Of a DNA stretch of 64,000 bases, positions 1-10,403 are shown piece after piece (position 1 is the stretch's first letter; every line of letters starts with the position of its first letter). The position numbers and the translations under genes are program-made. This DNA comes from Phyllobacterium calauticae (GTDB lineage: Bacteria > Pseudomonadota > Alphaproteobacteria > Rhizobiales > Rhizobiaceae): NCBI RefSeq assembly GCF_019991125.1, contig NZ_JAGENB010000004.1, positions 372,001-436,000 of the forward strand. The letters run 5' to 3'. The notes beneath the pieces were generated by a model. The model was given only the letters and a program-made list of their open reading frames with translations, was not told the origin of the DNA and ran no database searches.

Positions 1-765
1 AGCACCAGCTTCTGCTTCCCAGCCTGAGCCTTCTTCCGGGAAAATGATATCGATGGGGGCTCCGGCAGACTTTGCCTTGGCACCGGGAAATTCAAAGGAG
101 ACACCAATGACAGTCTCTCCAGCGCCAGCCATCTTGCAAGGCTTCGAACCGGAATGGGTGTAGCTCGAAATATTCTTGTGCAGCCCGTCCATAAAGGACC
201 AGGCATCCTTTTCGCCGAACATCTGCAGCCAAGCCGAAACATCAAGGAAACCCGTACCGGACGAGGCCGGATTTGGCATCACGACATGGTCTTTGTATTC
301 GGGCTTGGTCAGATCTTTCCAGCTTTTTGGCGGGGTCAGGCCGAGCTTCTTACCTTCAACGGTGTTGTAGCAAATCGCCGCCACATAGGCATCCATCCCC
401 ACCCAGCTCGGCGGTGTGGAATTATCGACGAATTTCGGATCAAGCTTTTCGACACCGGCTGGGGCATAGGGCTCCAGCATGCCTTCGCTTTTCAGCATCA
501 ATAGCGAAGATGCCGCGACACCCCAGACCACGTCAGCTTGCGGATTGTTCTTTTCGGCAAGGAGTTTGGCCGTCATGACACCCGTGGAATCGCGCACCCA
601 GTTGATCTTGATATCCGGATGATCGGCATTGAACGTGTCTGCATAACGCTGCAGATCAACCGCCTCGAAGGCGGTGTAAACGGTCAATTGAGTCTCGGCA
701 TAGGCCGCCGATGACAGAAGCGTAAAGGCAAAGGCGGCAAGCGCCACAGATTTGTGCGTGTTCAT
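1..765 (-). CDS. 2-aminoethylphosphonate ABC transporter substrate-binding protein, 3' end beyond window
   Basis: Periplasmic binding protein of the iron/phosphonate extracellular-binding type, most like the putative 2-aminoethylphosphonate-binding proteins found next to phnW pathways. 255 codons are visible. Residues 1-23 form a signal peptide ending in SSAAYA. The mature part starts [14 protein letters not shown] and has the family's hinge-like stretches NPASSGTG and [10 protein letters not shown]. The ATG at 765 is preferred because the signal peptide starts there. The C-terminus and any permease or ATPase genes lie left of position 1. The gene follows the phnWAY operon on the same strand but is separated from it by a hairpin terminator and about 275 bases, so it probably has its own promoter. 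Substrate is inferred from context. Confidence 0.8.
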   Translation of the reverse strand, partial: MNTHKSVALAAFAFTLLSSAAYAETQLTVYTAFEAVDLQRYADTFNADHPDIKINWVRDSTGVMTAKLLAEKNNPQADVVWGVAASSLLMLKSEGMLEPYAPAGVEKLDPKFVDNSTPPSWVGMDAYVAAICYNTVEGKKLGLTPPKSWKDLTKPEYKDHVVMPNPASSGTGFLDVSAWLQMFGEKDAWSFMDGLHKNISSYTHSGSKPCKMAGAGETVIGVSFEFPGAKAKSAGAPIDIIFPEEGSGWEAEAGA

Positions 766-991
766 GACTTGGTTCCCATTTTTTAAAGATCGGCTTATGC
801 GCTTTTTTGCTTGGGAAAGGTTCGCCGCCGTCAACCGAGAAATGTCTCATCTTGCCAGAACGCGCCCAGTCCATACGTTGATAGTGCGGAACACCCTTTG
901 ATAAGTAAAATCTATTTATCTGATATTATTATTGGAAAAATCGATGATGTGGCGGACAATGAAAGCAGCGAAAATCCTGCATTTACAAATG

Positions 992-1018
992 AAAAGAGAG
1001 CGCATTGCGCCCTCTTTT
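992..1018 (-). terminator. Rho-independent terminator after phnY
   Basis: An inverted repeat pairs AAAAGAG at 992-998 with CTCTTTT at 1012-1018, and GCGC at 1000-1003 with GCGC at 1007-1010. Read on the minus strand the hairpin ends in a T-rich run, about 25 bases after the phnY stop. It separates phnY from the substrate-binding protein gene. Confidence 0.65.
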
Positions 1019-1041
1019 CGCGTCAAAAACAATGGTTTCAT

Positions 1042-2499
1042 TCAGGCCCAGGGCAATGAATAGGTCTTGATATTCGTGTAACTCTTCATGGCCTCGGAAA
1101 CGCCTTCCTTATAGCCATTTCCGGAATCCTTGATGCCGCCGAAGGGAGACATTTCAATCCGATAGCCCGGGACTTCCCAGATATTGACCGTGCCGACCTG
1201 AAGACCCGCAATGTATTTCTGCATGCGGCGGAAATCATTGGTGCATACACCCGACGACAGGCCAAAGGCGGTGGAATTGGACAGCGCTATCAAAGCATCG
1301 TCATCATCCGGAGCGCGGATAATCGGGATGATTGGACCGAAGGTTTCCTCCATGACAAGCTCGGAAGCATGGGGCACGTGATCGACAACAATCGGCGGCA
1401 GCAAGGCACCTTGCCGGCCGGGATTGTAGAGGATATCGGCACCCTGCTCGGCCGCCATGTGCACGCGATCTTCGAAGAGAGCTGCAGCTCTTTCATGAAC
1501 AACGGTTCCAAGATCCGTCGAACGATCCATCGGATCACCGAAGCGCAGTTTCTTCGCCCGTTCCAGCACCAGCGGCACGAACCGGTCAGCGACCTTCCCC
1601 TGACACAGGATACGCTTGACCGCAGTGCACCGTTGGCCGGAATTCTTGGTCGCGCCGGCAACTGCAAGATCAGCGGCTTTGGCAAGATCATCGTCGCTCA
1701 GATCATTGAGGATGATGAGCGGATCATTGCCGCCAAGTTCCAGTACGGCGCGCTTATAGCCCGCCGCACTCGCAATCATCTTGCCGACAGGAACGCCGCC
1801 GGTGAAGGTGATGAGCTCAATGTTCGGATTGGTGATCATTTCCAGGCCGATATCCGCCGGCCACCCGGTGACAACGGACAGCATTTCCGGTGGCAAACCG
1901 GCTTCGTAGAGAATATCGGCCAGCACGAGGGCGGTCATCGGCGTCAGTTCGGTTGGCTTGCAGACAACGCAATTGTTGGTGGCGATAGCCGGAGCAATCT
2001 TGTGCGACACCATGTTGAGCGGATGATTGAAAGGCGTGATCGCGGAGATCGCCTTCAACGGCTCACGCATGGTGAAGATTTTCCGCGCCTTGCCGTGAGG
2101 GGTCAAATCACAGGAAAAAATCTGACCATCATCCTGAATGCACATCTGCGCCGACAGAGTAAATACATCATAAGCCCGGCCGACCTCGTAGAGTGAATCG
2201 GCTTTGGAGATACCCAACTCCAGTGTGATCAGATTGGCGATCTCTTCCCTGCGGCTGGCAAGCGCTTCGGCGGTGCGAAACAATATCTGCTGACGTTCAT
2301 AACGCGTCAGCTTCGGCGTGTAATTCGCTGCGATCTGGAAAGCTTGCCGCGCATGCTCCGTGCGGCCAGCTGGAACCGTACCCACCACTGCACCGGTATA
2401 GGGGTAGTGAACCTCAATCACATCGTCTGCATCGACCTTCCGCCCTGCAATGCGCATCGGCTCGTGCCGTACTTTAAACTCTGCTTCCACCTTGACCAT
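1042..2499 (-). CDS. phnY: phosphonoacetaldehyde dehydrogenase
   Basis: NAD-dependent aldehyde dehydrogenase (485 aa) expected to oxidise phosphonoacetaldehyde to phosphonoacetate in the cytoplasm. The aldehyde dehydrogenase fold is complete: TPFNHP with the oxyanion Asn at 158, FTGGVPVG cofactor loop near 232, LELGG with the general-base Glu at 254, and GQRC with the catalytic Cys at 291. An upstream in-frame start would lie inside phnA. The ATG at 2499, encoding MVKVEAEF, leaves a 19-base gap to the phnA stop and gives the usual family length. The order phnW-phnA-phnY matches the pathway described in Sinorhizobium, which fixes the substrate better than the family alone would. Confidence 0.9.
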   Translation of the reverse strand: MVKVEAEFKVRHEPMRIAGRKVDADDVIEVHYPYTGAVVGTVPAGRTEHARQAFQIAANYTPKLTRYERQQILFRTAEALASRREEIANLITLELGISKADSLYEVGRAYDVFTLSAQMCIQDDGQIFSCDLTPHGKARKIFTMREPLKAISAITPFNHPLNMVSHKIAPAIATNNCVVCKPTELTPMTALVLADILYEAGLPPEMLSVVTGWPADIGLEMITNPNIELITFTGGVPVGKMIASAAGYKRAVLELGGNDPLIILNDLSDDDLAKAADLAVAGATKNSGQRCTAVKRILCQGKVADRFVPLVLERAKKLRFGDPMDRSTDLGTVVHERAAALFEDRVHMAAEQGADILYNPGRQGALLPPIVVDHVPHASELVMEETFGPIIPIIRAPDDDDALIALSNSTAFGLSSGVCTNDFRRMQKYIAGLQVGTVNIWEVPGYRIEMSPFGGIKDSGNGYKEGVSEAMKSYTNIKTYSLPWA

Positions 2500-2518
2500 G
2501 ATCCTGTTTCCCCGCGAC

Positions 2519-3775
2519 TTACGCCAAGGCCGCGGCCATGGCGGCATAATGGAAGGCATCGAAATTGCGCAGCTCCGGAGCATTCGGCAGATCAGGCAAT
2601 TTGCGGTTGACGATGAAGGGCACCACCTGCTCGGTCAGACCACCATGCGAACGCAATGGCTCGTTCAATGCCGCAAGGTCATGACGGTGCTCACTGGTGC
2701 CGAGCGTCTTGTTTTCCGTTGAAAGGAAGACAATGTCACCAATCCGATCATTGGGCAGTTCGAAACGCTCGCATGCAGCAGCATTGTCGAGCACCACATC
2801 AATGCCTTCAATCTTCGCCAAACGCGCCATGATATCGGCTTGATCGGCTCCGTCCGGCAAATACGCGGTGGCGAACGAACCCAGTGCGCCGTGATGCACG
2901 ACATAGGGGTCGGTGATCGGCAGAATGACGCGAGCGGCATCCTTACCCAGCCAATCGTCAAGCAGATCCTGAACATAAATAACGTCCGGCGATCCGTCCG
3001 CCTTATGCTTGGGCTTCATGCCATGGTCAGCCGTAACGACAATCGCCGCACCCAAGGCGTCGAGTTCAGCCAGGTATTTGTCGAACATCTCATAGAATGC
3101 ATTGGCCTCGGGAACACCCGGTGCATATTTGTGCTGCACGTAGTCCGTGGTGGTCAGGTACATCACGTCAGGTTTGAAGGTCTTCAGCAGCTTCACACCG
3201 GCCGCAAACACAAACTCCGACAATTCCGCCGAATAGACCTCCGGGACAGGTCTGCCCAGCCATGCCGACGCGTTGTCGATACCGTGCTCCGCCTTGGTTG
3301 ATTTGTCAGACTTTTCTGACGAGAAGCAGATTGCGCGATCCTCATCGAACGCCAGACCATGGCCAAGCAAGGCACGCAGCTTATCCTTCGCCGTGACGAC
3401 AGCCACGCGTGCACCGGCATCGTAATAGGCTTTGAAGATGGTCGGCGCACGCAGGAAGCGCGGATCGTTCATCATCACTTCCTTGCCCGTCTCGCGCTCG
3501 TAGAGATAATTGCCGCAAATGCCGTGCACAGATGGCGGGCGCCCGGTGGCAATCGACATGTTGTTGGGGTTGGTAAAGCTCGGGATGACGCTATGGGCCA
3601 TGCGAACAGTGCCCTTCTCCTTGATTTTGACCAGAGCCGGCATCAACCCCGCTTTGATCGCCTCATCGAGATAAGCGGGCTCGCAACCGTCGAGGCAGAT
3701 TGCGATGGCCGTCACGCGCGGCCAAGCATAATTACGGCCGTTGACGCTGACATTGACGGGGGACATCTGGTTCAT
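2519..3775 (-). CDS. phnA: phosphonoacetate hydrolase
   Basis: Zinc enzyme of the alkaline phosphatase superfamily that splits the C-P bond of phosphonoacetate to acetate and phosphate (418 aa). Metal and catalytic landmarks are visible: CLDGCEP with Asp29, SFTNPNNMS with the nucleophilic Thr at 68, [12 protein letters not shown], and VTADHGM. Thr68 matches the nucleophile position reported for the Sinorhizobium enzyme. No signal peptide is present, so it is cytoplasmic. It sits 27 bases after phnW and 19 bases before phnY in the same operon. Confidence 0.93.
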   Translation of the reverse strand: MNQMSPVNVSVNGRNYAWPRVTAIAICLDGCEPAYLDEAIKAGLMPALVKIKEKGTVRMAHSVIPSFTNPNNMSIATGRPPSVHGICGNYLYERETGKEVMMNDPRFLRAPTIFKAYYDAGARVAVVTAKDKLRALLGHGLAFDEDRAICFSSEKSDKSTKAEHGIDNASAWLGRPVPEVYSAELSEFVFAAGVKLLKTFKPDVMYLTTTDYVQHKYAPGVPEANAFYEMFDKYLAELDALGAAIVVTADHGMKPKHKADGSPDVIYVQDLLDDWLGKDAARVILPITDPYVVHHGALGSFATAYLPDGADQADIMARLAKIEGIDVVLDNAAACERFELPNDRIGDIVFLSTENKTLGTSEHRHDLAALNEPLRSHGGLTEQVVPFIVNRKLPDLPNAPELRNFDAFHYAAMAAALA

Positions 3776-3802
3776 CGGAATAATCCTTGTTTATGAAGCG
3801 GT

Positions 3803-5005
3803 TCAGGCGGCAAGTTTGGCGCGTTCGGCGATAGCAGCGGCAGGAGGCGCCGCCGTATCAACACCCATCTCGCGCAGGGATTCTCTGGCAGCCTTGACGA
3901 CGCGGCGCATGACATGTTCGTCCATGCGGCCGATGCAGCCAACACGGAAGCTGTCCACGACGGTCAATTTGCCGGGATAAATGATAAAGCCCTTGTCTTT
4001 CATCAGTTCGTAGAAGCGATCGAACGAAAAGTCCGGATGGGCAGGATTGAAGAAGGTGACGATGATCGGCGAAAGCCAGCGGTCCTTGAGCAGGGTTTCA
4101 AAGCCAAGTTCGCGCATTCCTGCGACCATCACATCGCGGTTGTTTGCGTAGCGCGCACCGCGTCCGGCAACACCACCTTCCACTTCGTGCTGGCGCAGTG
4201 CTACCAGAAAGGCTGCAACCACGTGCGTCGGCGGCGTATAGCGCCATTGCCCGGTCTTGATCAGATGCGCCCACTGCGCATGCACATCGAGACTGAGTGA
4301 ATGGCTGCGCCCCTTGGCGGCTTCCAGCTCGCTCTTGCGGGCAATGATGAAGCCGAAGCCAGGTACGCCTTCAATGCATTTGTTTGCGGACGAAACCATC
4401 GCCTCATAGCGGATTTCGTTTACATCGAGCGAGATGGCACCGAATGCACTCATCGAGTCGATCAGCAGCTTGCGCCCCTTGGCATAGACCGTCTCCGAAA
4501 TCTCGTGCACCGGATTAAGGATGCCGGAGCTGGTCTCGCAGTGGACGATGATCACATGGGTAATGGCGGGATCGGCGTCGAGCGCAGCCGCAACCTCACT
4601 TCCGCGTGGGGGCATGTAGTCGCCCTTATCGATCACGGTATGGGCCCGGCCAAGATAGTCCAGCGTTTGTGCAATACGTTGGCCATACGCTCCATTGACC
4701 AAAACAAGCGTTTTACTATCCCGTGGCAGGAAACTGCCCAGCATGGCCTCAACGGCGAATGTGCCGCTTCCCTGCATAGGAACACAGTCAAACTCATCAT
4801 TTTTGTCGCCGGTCAGCGCGAGGAGGCGGCTGCGCATTTCCGCGGTCATGGCGCGAAAATCGCCATCCCACGAACCCCAGTCACGCAGCATCGCCTGCTT
4901 GACAGCATAGGAGGTAGTGAGCGGGCCGGGTGTCAGAAGATATGGTTCGCCAAGCTCTGGCGTTTCGAATGGGGTTACCGCTGTAGTCTGGCTTCCGGTC
5001 AACAT
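3803..5005 (-). CDS. phnW: 2-aminoethylphosphonate-pyruvate transaminase
   Basis: PLP aminotransferase (400 aa) that moves the amino group of 2-aminoethylphosphonate to pyruvate, giving phosphonoacetaldehyde and alanine. [10 protein letters not shown] near residue 23 is the family's N-terminal signature. [11 protein letters not shown] supplies the PLP-ring Asp at 183, and [12 protein letters not shown] holds the Schiff-base Lys at 209. Three in-frame ATGs exist (5047, 5011, 5005). The one at 5005 lies 7 bases after a perfect AGGAGG at 5013-5018, whereas 5011 lies only 1 base away from it. It is the first gene of the phnWAY operon, with an AT-rich promoter region upstream. Confidence 0.92.
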   Translation of the reverse strand: MLTGSQTTAVTPFETPELGEPYLLTPGPLTTSYAVKQAMLRDWGSWDGDFRAMTAEMRSRLLALTGDKNDEFDCVPMQGSGTFAVEAMLGSFLPRDSKTLVLVNGAYGQRIAQTLDYLGRAHTVIDKGDYMPPRGSEVAAALDADPAITHVIIVHCETSSGILNPVHEISETVYAKGRKLLIDSMSAFGAISLDVNEIRYEAMVSSANKCIEGVPGFGFIIARKSELEAAKGRSHSLSLDVHAQWAHLIKTGQWRYTPPTHVVAAFLVALRQHEVEGGVAGRGARYANNRDVMVAGMRELGFETLLKDRWLSPIIVTFFNPAHPDFSFDRFYELMKDKGFIIYPGKLTVVDSFRVGCIGRMDEHVMRRVVKAARESLREMGVDTAAPPAAAIAERAKLAA

Positions 5006-5072
5006 TGTCATTCCTCCTGACTGACATGAAGTGCTCTTGTCCATCATCTCCCATGGATACGATATATATGTA

Positions 5073-5113
5073 AAATCGTTATTTTGTATCTATGTATAAA
5101 TCTAATCGATACA
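5073..5113. promoter_or_regulatory. candidate LysR-controlled phnW promoter region
   Basis: The AT-rich 150 bases between the Na/Pi transporter gene and phnW carry AAATCGTTATTTT at 5073-5085. This is nearly identical to AAATCGTTAGTTT at 6902-6914 upstream of the LysR gene. TGTATC (5085-5090) and GATACA (5108-5113) form an inverted repeat. Sharing between the two promoters suggests binding by the same regulator. This is inference, with no footprint data. Confidence 0.45.
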
Positions 5114-5155
5114 TCGTGCATGAATTGAGACAACCCGGTTCGGCATGAAAACTGG

Positions 5156-6826
5156 TCAGGCGGGTTGAGCCAGCCGGCTTTCCAGCAGATGACCATTCTG
5201 GGTCAGGATCGGATACGCCGCCGAGGCAAATAGAGAGTTGATCTCTTTGAACGCCCGTACTGTTTCCAGATGAATATCGCTGGTTTCGATGCTCTCCTGC
5301 GCACCGGATTGCAAACGATGCAAATGCCGTTCGTGGCTTTGGCGTTCGAGCTTGCGCATCCGCTCTTTTTCTATGACGAGTTGCCGCGCTGAAACCACAT
5401 CCCCCGAAACCAGTACATTCATTGCGAGTTGCATATTGACGAGGACGCGCTCGTGAATTGCAGTCAATTCCGACCAGCCGGCCTTTGAAAAATGCAAATC
5501 CTTCTCATTTTTCTCCAGCGCAAGAACCAGAAGATTCTTGGCAATAATATCTCCGGCCCGTTCGAGATTGATACAGAAGTCTATCAACTCGATGCCCCGC
5601 TGCGCTTCTAGCGCGGTCATGATTCCACGGTTGATTTCGGCGATATAGAGCTTGATATCGGTGTGAGCGCGATTCACCTTGATGTCCAACTTTTGAGCCT
5701 GTTCGATCTGTGCCTTTGTACCGGCGTCAAGGAGTTTCATCACCGGCTGCAGCATAATCTCGACCACCTCACCCATATGCAAAACCTCACGCGTTGCACT
5801 TGCCAAGGCCAAACCCGCAGTCCGAATGACTGTCCTATCTAGCGCGCTTATGCGCTGCGAGGTCAGGTCATTCACATCGTTTTTCTGAGGCGCAATATCG
5901 GGAAGCATTAACAAAACAAGCCGTTCGACAAGCCCGGTCAATGGAAGACAGAAAACAAGCAAACCAAGATTGAACGCCAGGTGAAAATTAACGAGCTGGC
6001 GCGCCTGGTTCGTCCCAAGCAGGTCAAGGGGGACAGCCGTCAGATGCAGTATTATCAGCGCAATCACAGCGGCGATGCCGCGAAATATGAGATTGCCAAG
6101 GGGCAATCGCCGGGCTTCCAAGCCCTGACCGCGTGTCAGCCAAAACCCGATCAAACCTCCACCAAGGTTGGCGCCCAGTATAAAGACGAATCCTACCTCT
6201 GTAGGCAAAAGACCCTGCATCGCAAATGTAACAAACAAGAGGATTGCAGCAACGCTGGAATGGATCAGCCAGGTGAAAAGCGCTGCCACGAAAAATGCTG
6301 TCAGATAATCCTCCTTGAGATAGCCTATCGCTACCGGCAAAAATTCGCTGTGCCGCAAGGGCGCGGTTGCCTCGGCAATCATGTGCAGCGACAAAAGAAT
6401 GAATGCTATTCCAAGCAGAATGCGTCCTATTTGAACAATCAACCGCGACTCGAACTTGAGAAAGAGGGTTCCACCGGCCAGCAACAAGACTGGAATCATC
6501 CAACTGAGATCAAAGGACAGTATCTGTACCACCATTGCCGAACCAACATCGGCTCCGAGTAGGATCGCAAGCCCCATCGAAACCACCAGAACACCGCTGG
6601 CGGCAAAGCCGGACGCAAGAACGGCGACCGCCGTTGAACTTTGCAGCACAACGGCAAGTGCTGCGCCAGCTGCGGCAGCCCTGATCTTACTGTTCCTTGT
6701 GCCACGCAGCGCTTCACGCAAACTGGATTCAAAAGCGCGCTCAACGCCGGTTCGAACCATACGGACAGCCCACAGCAACAGCATCGTTGCACCGGAAAGA
6801 TGGAGAAGGACTAGTGAAAACTGCAT
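5156..6826 (-). CDS. Na/Pi cotransporter family protein (phosphate exporter candidate)
   Basis: Inner-membrane protein of the PNaS family (556 aa from this start). The first ~310 residues hold several hydrophobic segments with the duplicated motif seen as VVLQSSTAVAVLAS and LIHSSVAAILLF. The C-terminal ~220 residues are a charged helical PhoU-like domain (INLERAGDIIAKN). The ATG at 6826 is preferred over 6871 because GGAGGGA lies about 9 bases upstream and the shorter protein starts directly with the first helix. Its position ahead of phnW suggests it handles the phosphate released by PhnA. Bacterial relatives such as YjbB export phosphate, but direction cannot be told from sequence. Confidence 0.85.
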   Translation of the reverse strand: MQFSLVLLHLSGATMLLLWAVRMVRTGVERAFESSLREALRGTRNSKIRAAAAGAALAVVLQSSTAVAVLASGFAASGVLVVSMGLAILLGADVGSAMVVQILSFDLSWMIPVLLLAGGTLFLKFESRLIVQIGRILLGIAFILLSLHMIAEATAPLRHSEFLPVAIGYLKEDYLTAFFVAALFTWLIHSSVAAILLFVTFAMQGLLPTEVGFVFILGANLGGGLIGFWLTRGQGLEARRLPLGNLIFRGIAAVIALIILHLTAVPLDLLGTNQARQLVNFHLAFNLGLLVFCLPLTGLVERLVLLMLPDIAPQKNDVNDLTSQRISALDRTVIRTAGLALASATREVLHMGEVVEIMLQPVMKLLDAGTKAQIEQAQKLDIKVNRAHTDIKLYIAEINRGIMTALEAQRGIELIDFCINLERAGDIIAKNLLVLALEKNEKDLHFSKAGWSELTAIHERVLVNMQLAMNVLVSGDVVSARQLVIEKERMRKLERQSHERHLHRLQSGAQESIETSDIHLETVRAFKEINSLFASAAYPILTQNGHLLESRLAQPA

Positions 6827-6901
6827 AACAACGGCTCCCTCCGGAACCGTGCAAGAGGCGACTGATCCCATTACAGACTCAATTGAGCCTGCACATAAAT
6901 C

Positions 6902-6947
6902 AAATCGTTAGTTTCGATATTTATATTAACAAAACTTATGATAAGTT
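6902..6947. promoter_or_regulatory. divergent LysR operator region
   Basis: This region lies between the divergent Na/Pi gene and the LysR gene. It contains AAATCGTTAGTTT (6902-6914), repeated before phnW. It also contains a perfect 7-base palindrome, AACTTAT at 6933-6939 and ATAAGTT at 6941-6947 around one G, ending 25 bases before the LysR start. It is a good candidate autoregulatory and activation site. Confidence 0.5.
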
Positions 6948-6972
6948 CGCGCTGAACTGCTTGGGAGATATT

Positions 6973-7845
6973 ATGCGCTACGTTCAGCTTCGTGCCTTTC
7001 ACCATGTGGCAATCTACGGCGGGTTTTCCCGTGCGGCCGAGATGCTGTTCCTGACCCAGCCGGCGATTTCCGATCAGGTACGCAAGCTCGAAGAAGAATA
7101 TGACATCCTGCTGTTCAATCGGAACAAGAAGCAGGTGACCCTGACGGAAGCCGGGCAACGGCTTCTGGAAATAACCCACCGCATGTTCGATACGGAGCAG
7201 CAGGCACTGGAGCTTCTTTCAGAATCTCGCGCCCTGCGCGCAGGGACGTTGCGTATCGTCGCCGATGCGGCGCACCATCTCCTGCACATTCTCGGCACAT
7301 TTCGCGAGAGATATCCAGGCATTCAGGTTTCCGTACGCGCAGGCAATACCGAGACTGTGATCAGCAGCCTCTATAGCTATGAGGCCGATATTGGCGTCCT
7401 GGGCGAGGTCCCTACCGGGCGTGATTTTGAAATACTCAAGCTCAATTCAACCCCTATCGTCGCCTTTGTCTCCACCGAACATCCGCTCGCCACAGCAAAA
7501 TCACTTACACTGGAAGAGCTGACACATTTCCCGTTGGTCATGCGCGAGCGCGGCTCGAAAACCCGGCAAAAATTGCAGGAGCGTGCTGCCAGCATGGGCT
7601 TTGAGCTCAAGCCAGCCATCGAGGCGGAAGGCCGCGAGGCCGTCCGTGAAATCGTGGCATCCGGCGCTGGCGTTGGCTTTGTGTCATCCGCCGAGTTTGG
7701 CAAGGATAATCGTCTTGTGCAGATTCCCATCGCCGGGCCGGACGTGCTGATGGACGAAGCACTCATCTGCCTGCGCGAGCGCAGCGCAGGCAAACTGGTG
7801 CGTGTCTTTCTCGACATCGCCAAGTCACTGGGACCGGCAGCCTAA
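6973..7845 (+). CDS. LysR regulator of aminoethylphosphonate catabolism
   Basis: LysR-type regulator (290 aa). The N-terminal winged helix reads FHHVAIYGGFSRAAEMLFLT followed by QPAISDQVRKLEEEYDILLF. The effector-binding domain runs from about residue 90. It resembles the LysR group that accompanies 2-aminoethylphosphonate pathways, and it sits divergent from that operon. The ATG at 6973 has GGGAGA 4-9 bases upstream and begins the HTH at the usual distance. An in-frame ATG at 6883 would add 30 residues of non-family sequence and run through the palindrome. Its stop overlaps the convergent next gene by two bases. Confidence 0.88.
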   Translation: MRYVQLRAFHHVAIYGGFSRAAEMLFLTQPAISDQVRKLEEEYDILLFNRNKKQVTLTEAGQRLLEITHRMFDTEQQALELLSESRALRAGTLRIVADAAHHLLHILGTFRERYPGIQVSVRAGNTETVISSLYSYEADIGVLGEVPTGRDFEILKLNSTPIVAFVSTEHPLATAKSLTLEELTHFPLVMRERGSKTRQKLQERAASMGFELKPAIEAEGREAVREIVASGAGVGFVSSAEFGKDNRLVQIPIAGPDVLMDEALICLRERSAGKLVRVFLDIAKSLGPAA

Positions 7846-10319
7846 GCGGCTGCCTGTACCGTCACGATATCGGCCTTCACCCGATCAGACTTTGGATCAT
7901 AGGGACTGCGCATGTGCGCTGTCGCCGGGTAAAGTTCGCCCGCCAGATCGATCGAGAAGCTGCCGCTTTCGATGAACTCCTTGCTGACACCATCTGGATG
8001 TTCGATCAATCCAAGCGCTACTGAACGGCCAAGCGTATGGCCATAGGCGCCCGAGCGAACCTCGCCAACCGGTTTGCCATCGCGCAAGATCAGCTCGCCG
8101 CCCCAAAGCATCGGGACGCTATGATCTACCGTAAACTGCACAATGCGCCGGCGTAGCACGCCGCCTTCCCTTGCCTTGACCAGCGCGTCCTTCCCGATGA
8201 AACCGCCGGGCTTGTCCAAGGCGACAGCAAAGCTAAGACCGGCTTCGAAAGGATTGATGTCAGGCGTTAGCTCGCGGCTCCAGGCACGGAAGCCCTTCTC
8301 AAGGCGCAGTGCTTCAAGTGCATAGTAACCCGCATCGATGAGCCCCAGTTCGCGCCCCGCTTCGTGCAATGTCTCGTAAACACCAACGGCAAATTCCGTC
8401 GGCACGATGAGTTCCCAGCCGAGTTCGCCGACATAGGTCATACGGTTGGCGTAGGCTGTGGCATAGCCGATGTCGATTTCGCGGATCGTCGCGAAGGGAA
8501 AGCCCTCGTTCGACAAGTCCGCTGACGTGACTTTACTGAGAACAGCGCGGGAGTTTGGGCCCATCAGCGCAAGAACGGAGTAAGAGGAGGTAACATCCGT
8601 AAGACAGGCATGCGAACCTTCCGGCGTATTCCTGTGGATCCAATCAGCGTCATGCACCGCCTGAGCCGAGCCTGTCACGATGAGGAATTTATCGGCCGCA
8701 AGCCGCATCACCGTCAGATCAGTTTCATAGCCGCCGCGTTCGTTCAGCATGCCGGTATAGACTGAGCGGCCGATTTCAACATCGACGTCGGCGGCGCAAA
8801 TGCGGTTGAGTACAACGCATGCGTCCCGTCCCTGTACCAACAGTTTTGCGAAAGACGTCTGGTCAAAGAGCGCCACTGTTTCGCGGGTCGCCTTCATTTC
8901 GCGCTTCACCGCCTCATGCCAGTTCTGTCGGCCAAAGGCATATTGTGTTTGCGGCTTTTCATCCGCCGCGGCAAACCAGTTTGCCCGTTCCCATCCCATT
9001 TTCGAACCAAAGCATGCACCTTTGGCAGCAAGACGGTCATAAAGCGGCGAGCGGCGGAAGGGACGAGCCGTATCGAGCTCACGATTTGGCCAGGGCATGG
9101 CGTAGTGCAGGCCAAGCGTTTCCTTGACCCGGTCATGCAGCCATCGCGGATTGTTGTTGAACGAGGCAAAACGGCGGATATCGACCGGCCACAAATCCAT
9201 GGTTGGGGCGCCATTGACGATCCATTCGGCCAGTGCCCTGCCCGCGCCGCCGGCACTGGCAATACCCATCGAATTGAAACCTGCGCCAACAAAGAAATTC
9301 TTCAATTCCGGCGCTTCGCCAAGAATGAAGTTGTTATCGGGCGTAAAGCTCTCTGGGCCGTTGTAGAATTTGCGCACCTCCGCATGTTCCAGCTGCGGCA
9401 CCCGGATCAGCGCATTCTGCATCAGTATTTCGAATTGATCCCAGTCGTCCGGCAGCAGTGCGAATTCAAAGTTCTCCGGAATGCCGCTCATTCCCCATGG
9501 CTTGGCCTCCGGCTCAAACCCGCCCATGACAAGACCGCCGACTTCTTCCTTGAAATAGATGAAACCATCGGGATCGCGCAGCACTGGAAGATCGGGATGA
9601 ACGCCGTCGATCTTTCCGGTCACGATATACATGTGCTCAGCGGAATGCAGCGGAACAGACACACCGCACATCAGACCGACCTGCCGGGCCCATTGGCCCG
9701 CACAGTTCACCACGACGTCAGCAGCAATATTGCCTTGATCAGTCTCCACCCCACAGGCAACGCCGTTTTTGACGGTGATACCGGAGACCTTGACCCGCTC
9801 GATGACACGCGCACCGCGATTGCGGGCTCCCTTGGCAAGCGACTGCGTCAGATCGGTGGGATTGGCCTTGCCGTCGCCAGGCAGCCAGACAGCGCCAACC
9901 AGATCGTCCGATGCCATGACAGGCCAGATATCCGCGGCTTCCCTTGGTGAAACGACGTCCACGTCAACACCCTGAGCACGCGCCGAGGCGGCGGTACGCT
10001 TCAGGACAGTCATGCGGTCCTGCGTGCGGGCAACGGCAAGCGAACCGCAGTTCTTCCAGCCGGTTGCAAGACCGGTTTCAGCCTCCAGTTCGCTGTAGAG
10101 TTTGGTCGAATATTTGATCAGGCCTGTCATGTTGGCATGGCTGCGAAGCTGCCCGACAAGGCCTGCTGCGTGCCACGTGGTGCCTCCACTAAGCTGGCCC
10201 TGTTCCAGGAGAACCACATCGGTCCAGCCAAGTTTGGTCAGGTGATAGGCGACAGAACAACCGATAATGCCCCCACCGATGATGACTACACGTGCCTGTG
10301 TTGGAAATGCTTTCGTCAT
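7842..10319 (-). CDS. FAD-dependent dimethylglycine/sarcosine dehydrogenase-like protein
   Basis: Large flavoprotein (825 aa) with an N-terminal amine-oxidase (DAO) domain and C-terminal GcvT-type folate-binding domains. VVIIGGGIIGCSVAYHL at residue ~11 is the dinucleotide-binding motif, and GGTTWHAAGLVGQL holds the His that usually carries covalent FAD in this family. From about residue 430 on, the sequence matches aminomethyltransferase and dimethylglycine dehydrogenase C-terminal domains. Expected chemistry is oxidative N-demethylation of an N-methylated amino acid, with the one-carbon unit passed to tetrahydrofolate. The exact substrate is not set by sequence. It lies downstream of a DeoR repressor, with two candidate operator copies just before the start. 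Confidence 0.85.
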   Translation of the reverse strand: MTKAFPTQARVVIIGGGIIGCSVAYHLTKLGWTDVVLLEQGQLSGGTTWHAAGLVGQLRSHANMTGLIKYSTKLYSELEAETGLATGWKNCGSLAVARTQDRMTVLKRTAASARAQGVDVDVVSPREAADIWPVMASDDLVGAVWLPGDGKANPTDLTQSLAKGARNRGARVIERVKVSGITVKNGVACGVETDQGNIAADVVVNCAGQWARQVGLMCGVSVPLHSAEHMYIVTGKIDGVHPDLPVLRDPDGFIYFKEEVGGLVMGGFEPEAKPWGMSGIPENFEFALLPDDWDQFEILMQNALIRVPQLEHAEVRKFYNGPESFTPDNNFILGEAPELKNFFVGAGFNSMGIASAGGAGRALAEWIVNGAPTMDLWPVDIRRFASFNNNPRWLHDRVKETLGLHYAMPWPNRELDTARPFRRSPLYDRLAAKGACFGSKMGWERANWFAAADEKPQTQYAFGRQNWHEAVKREMKATRETVALFDQTSFAKLLVQGRDACVVLNRICAADVDVEIGRSVYTGMLNERGGYETDLTVMRLAADKFLIVTGSAQAVHDADWIHRNTPEGSHACLTDVTSSYSVLALMGPNSRAVLSKVTSADLSNEGFPFATIREIDIGYATAYANRMTYVGELGWELIVPTEFAVGVYETLHEAGRELGLIDAGYYALEALRLEKGFRAWSRELTPDINPFEAGLSFAVALDKPGGFIGKDALVKAREGGVLRRRIVQFTVDHSVPMLWGGELILRDGKPVGEVRSGAYGHTLGRSVALGLIEHPDGVSKEFIESGSFSIDLAGELYPATAHMRSPYDPKSDRVKADIVTVQAAA

Positions 10320-10365
10320 GACGATCCACCCATCAAAAAGAGATGAATCATCCTACGCAGCAAAA

Positions 10366-10403
10366 TGCAACATATCAACAATAAATATCACATAATGCAA
10401 CAT
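10366..10403. promoter_or_regulatory. candidate DeoR operator, two half-sites
   Basis: TGCAACAT occurs at 10366-10373 and again at 10396-10403, exactly 30 bases apart. The second copy belongs to an 18-base element (10385-10402) matching 16 of 18 positions with one upstream of the DeoR gene (11299-11316). It lies between the DeoR stop and the flavoprotein start, where a repressor of the latter would bind. Confidence 0.55.

Noticed and set aside
1-6826. C-P lyase phosphonate operon
   Set aside because: None of the phnG-M genes is present; the hydrolytic phnW-phnA-phnY route explains the locus.
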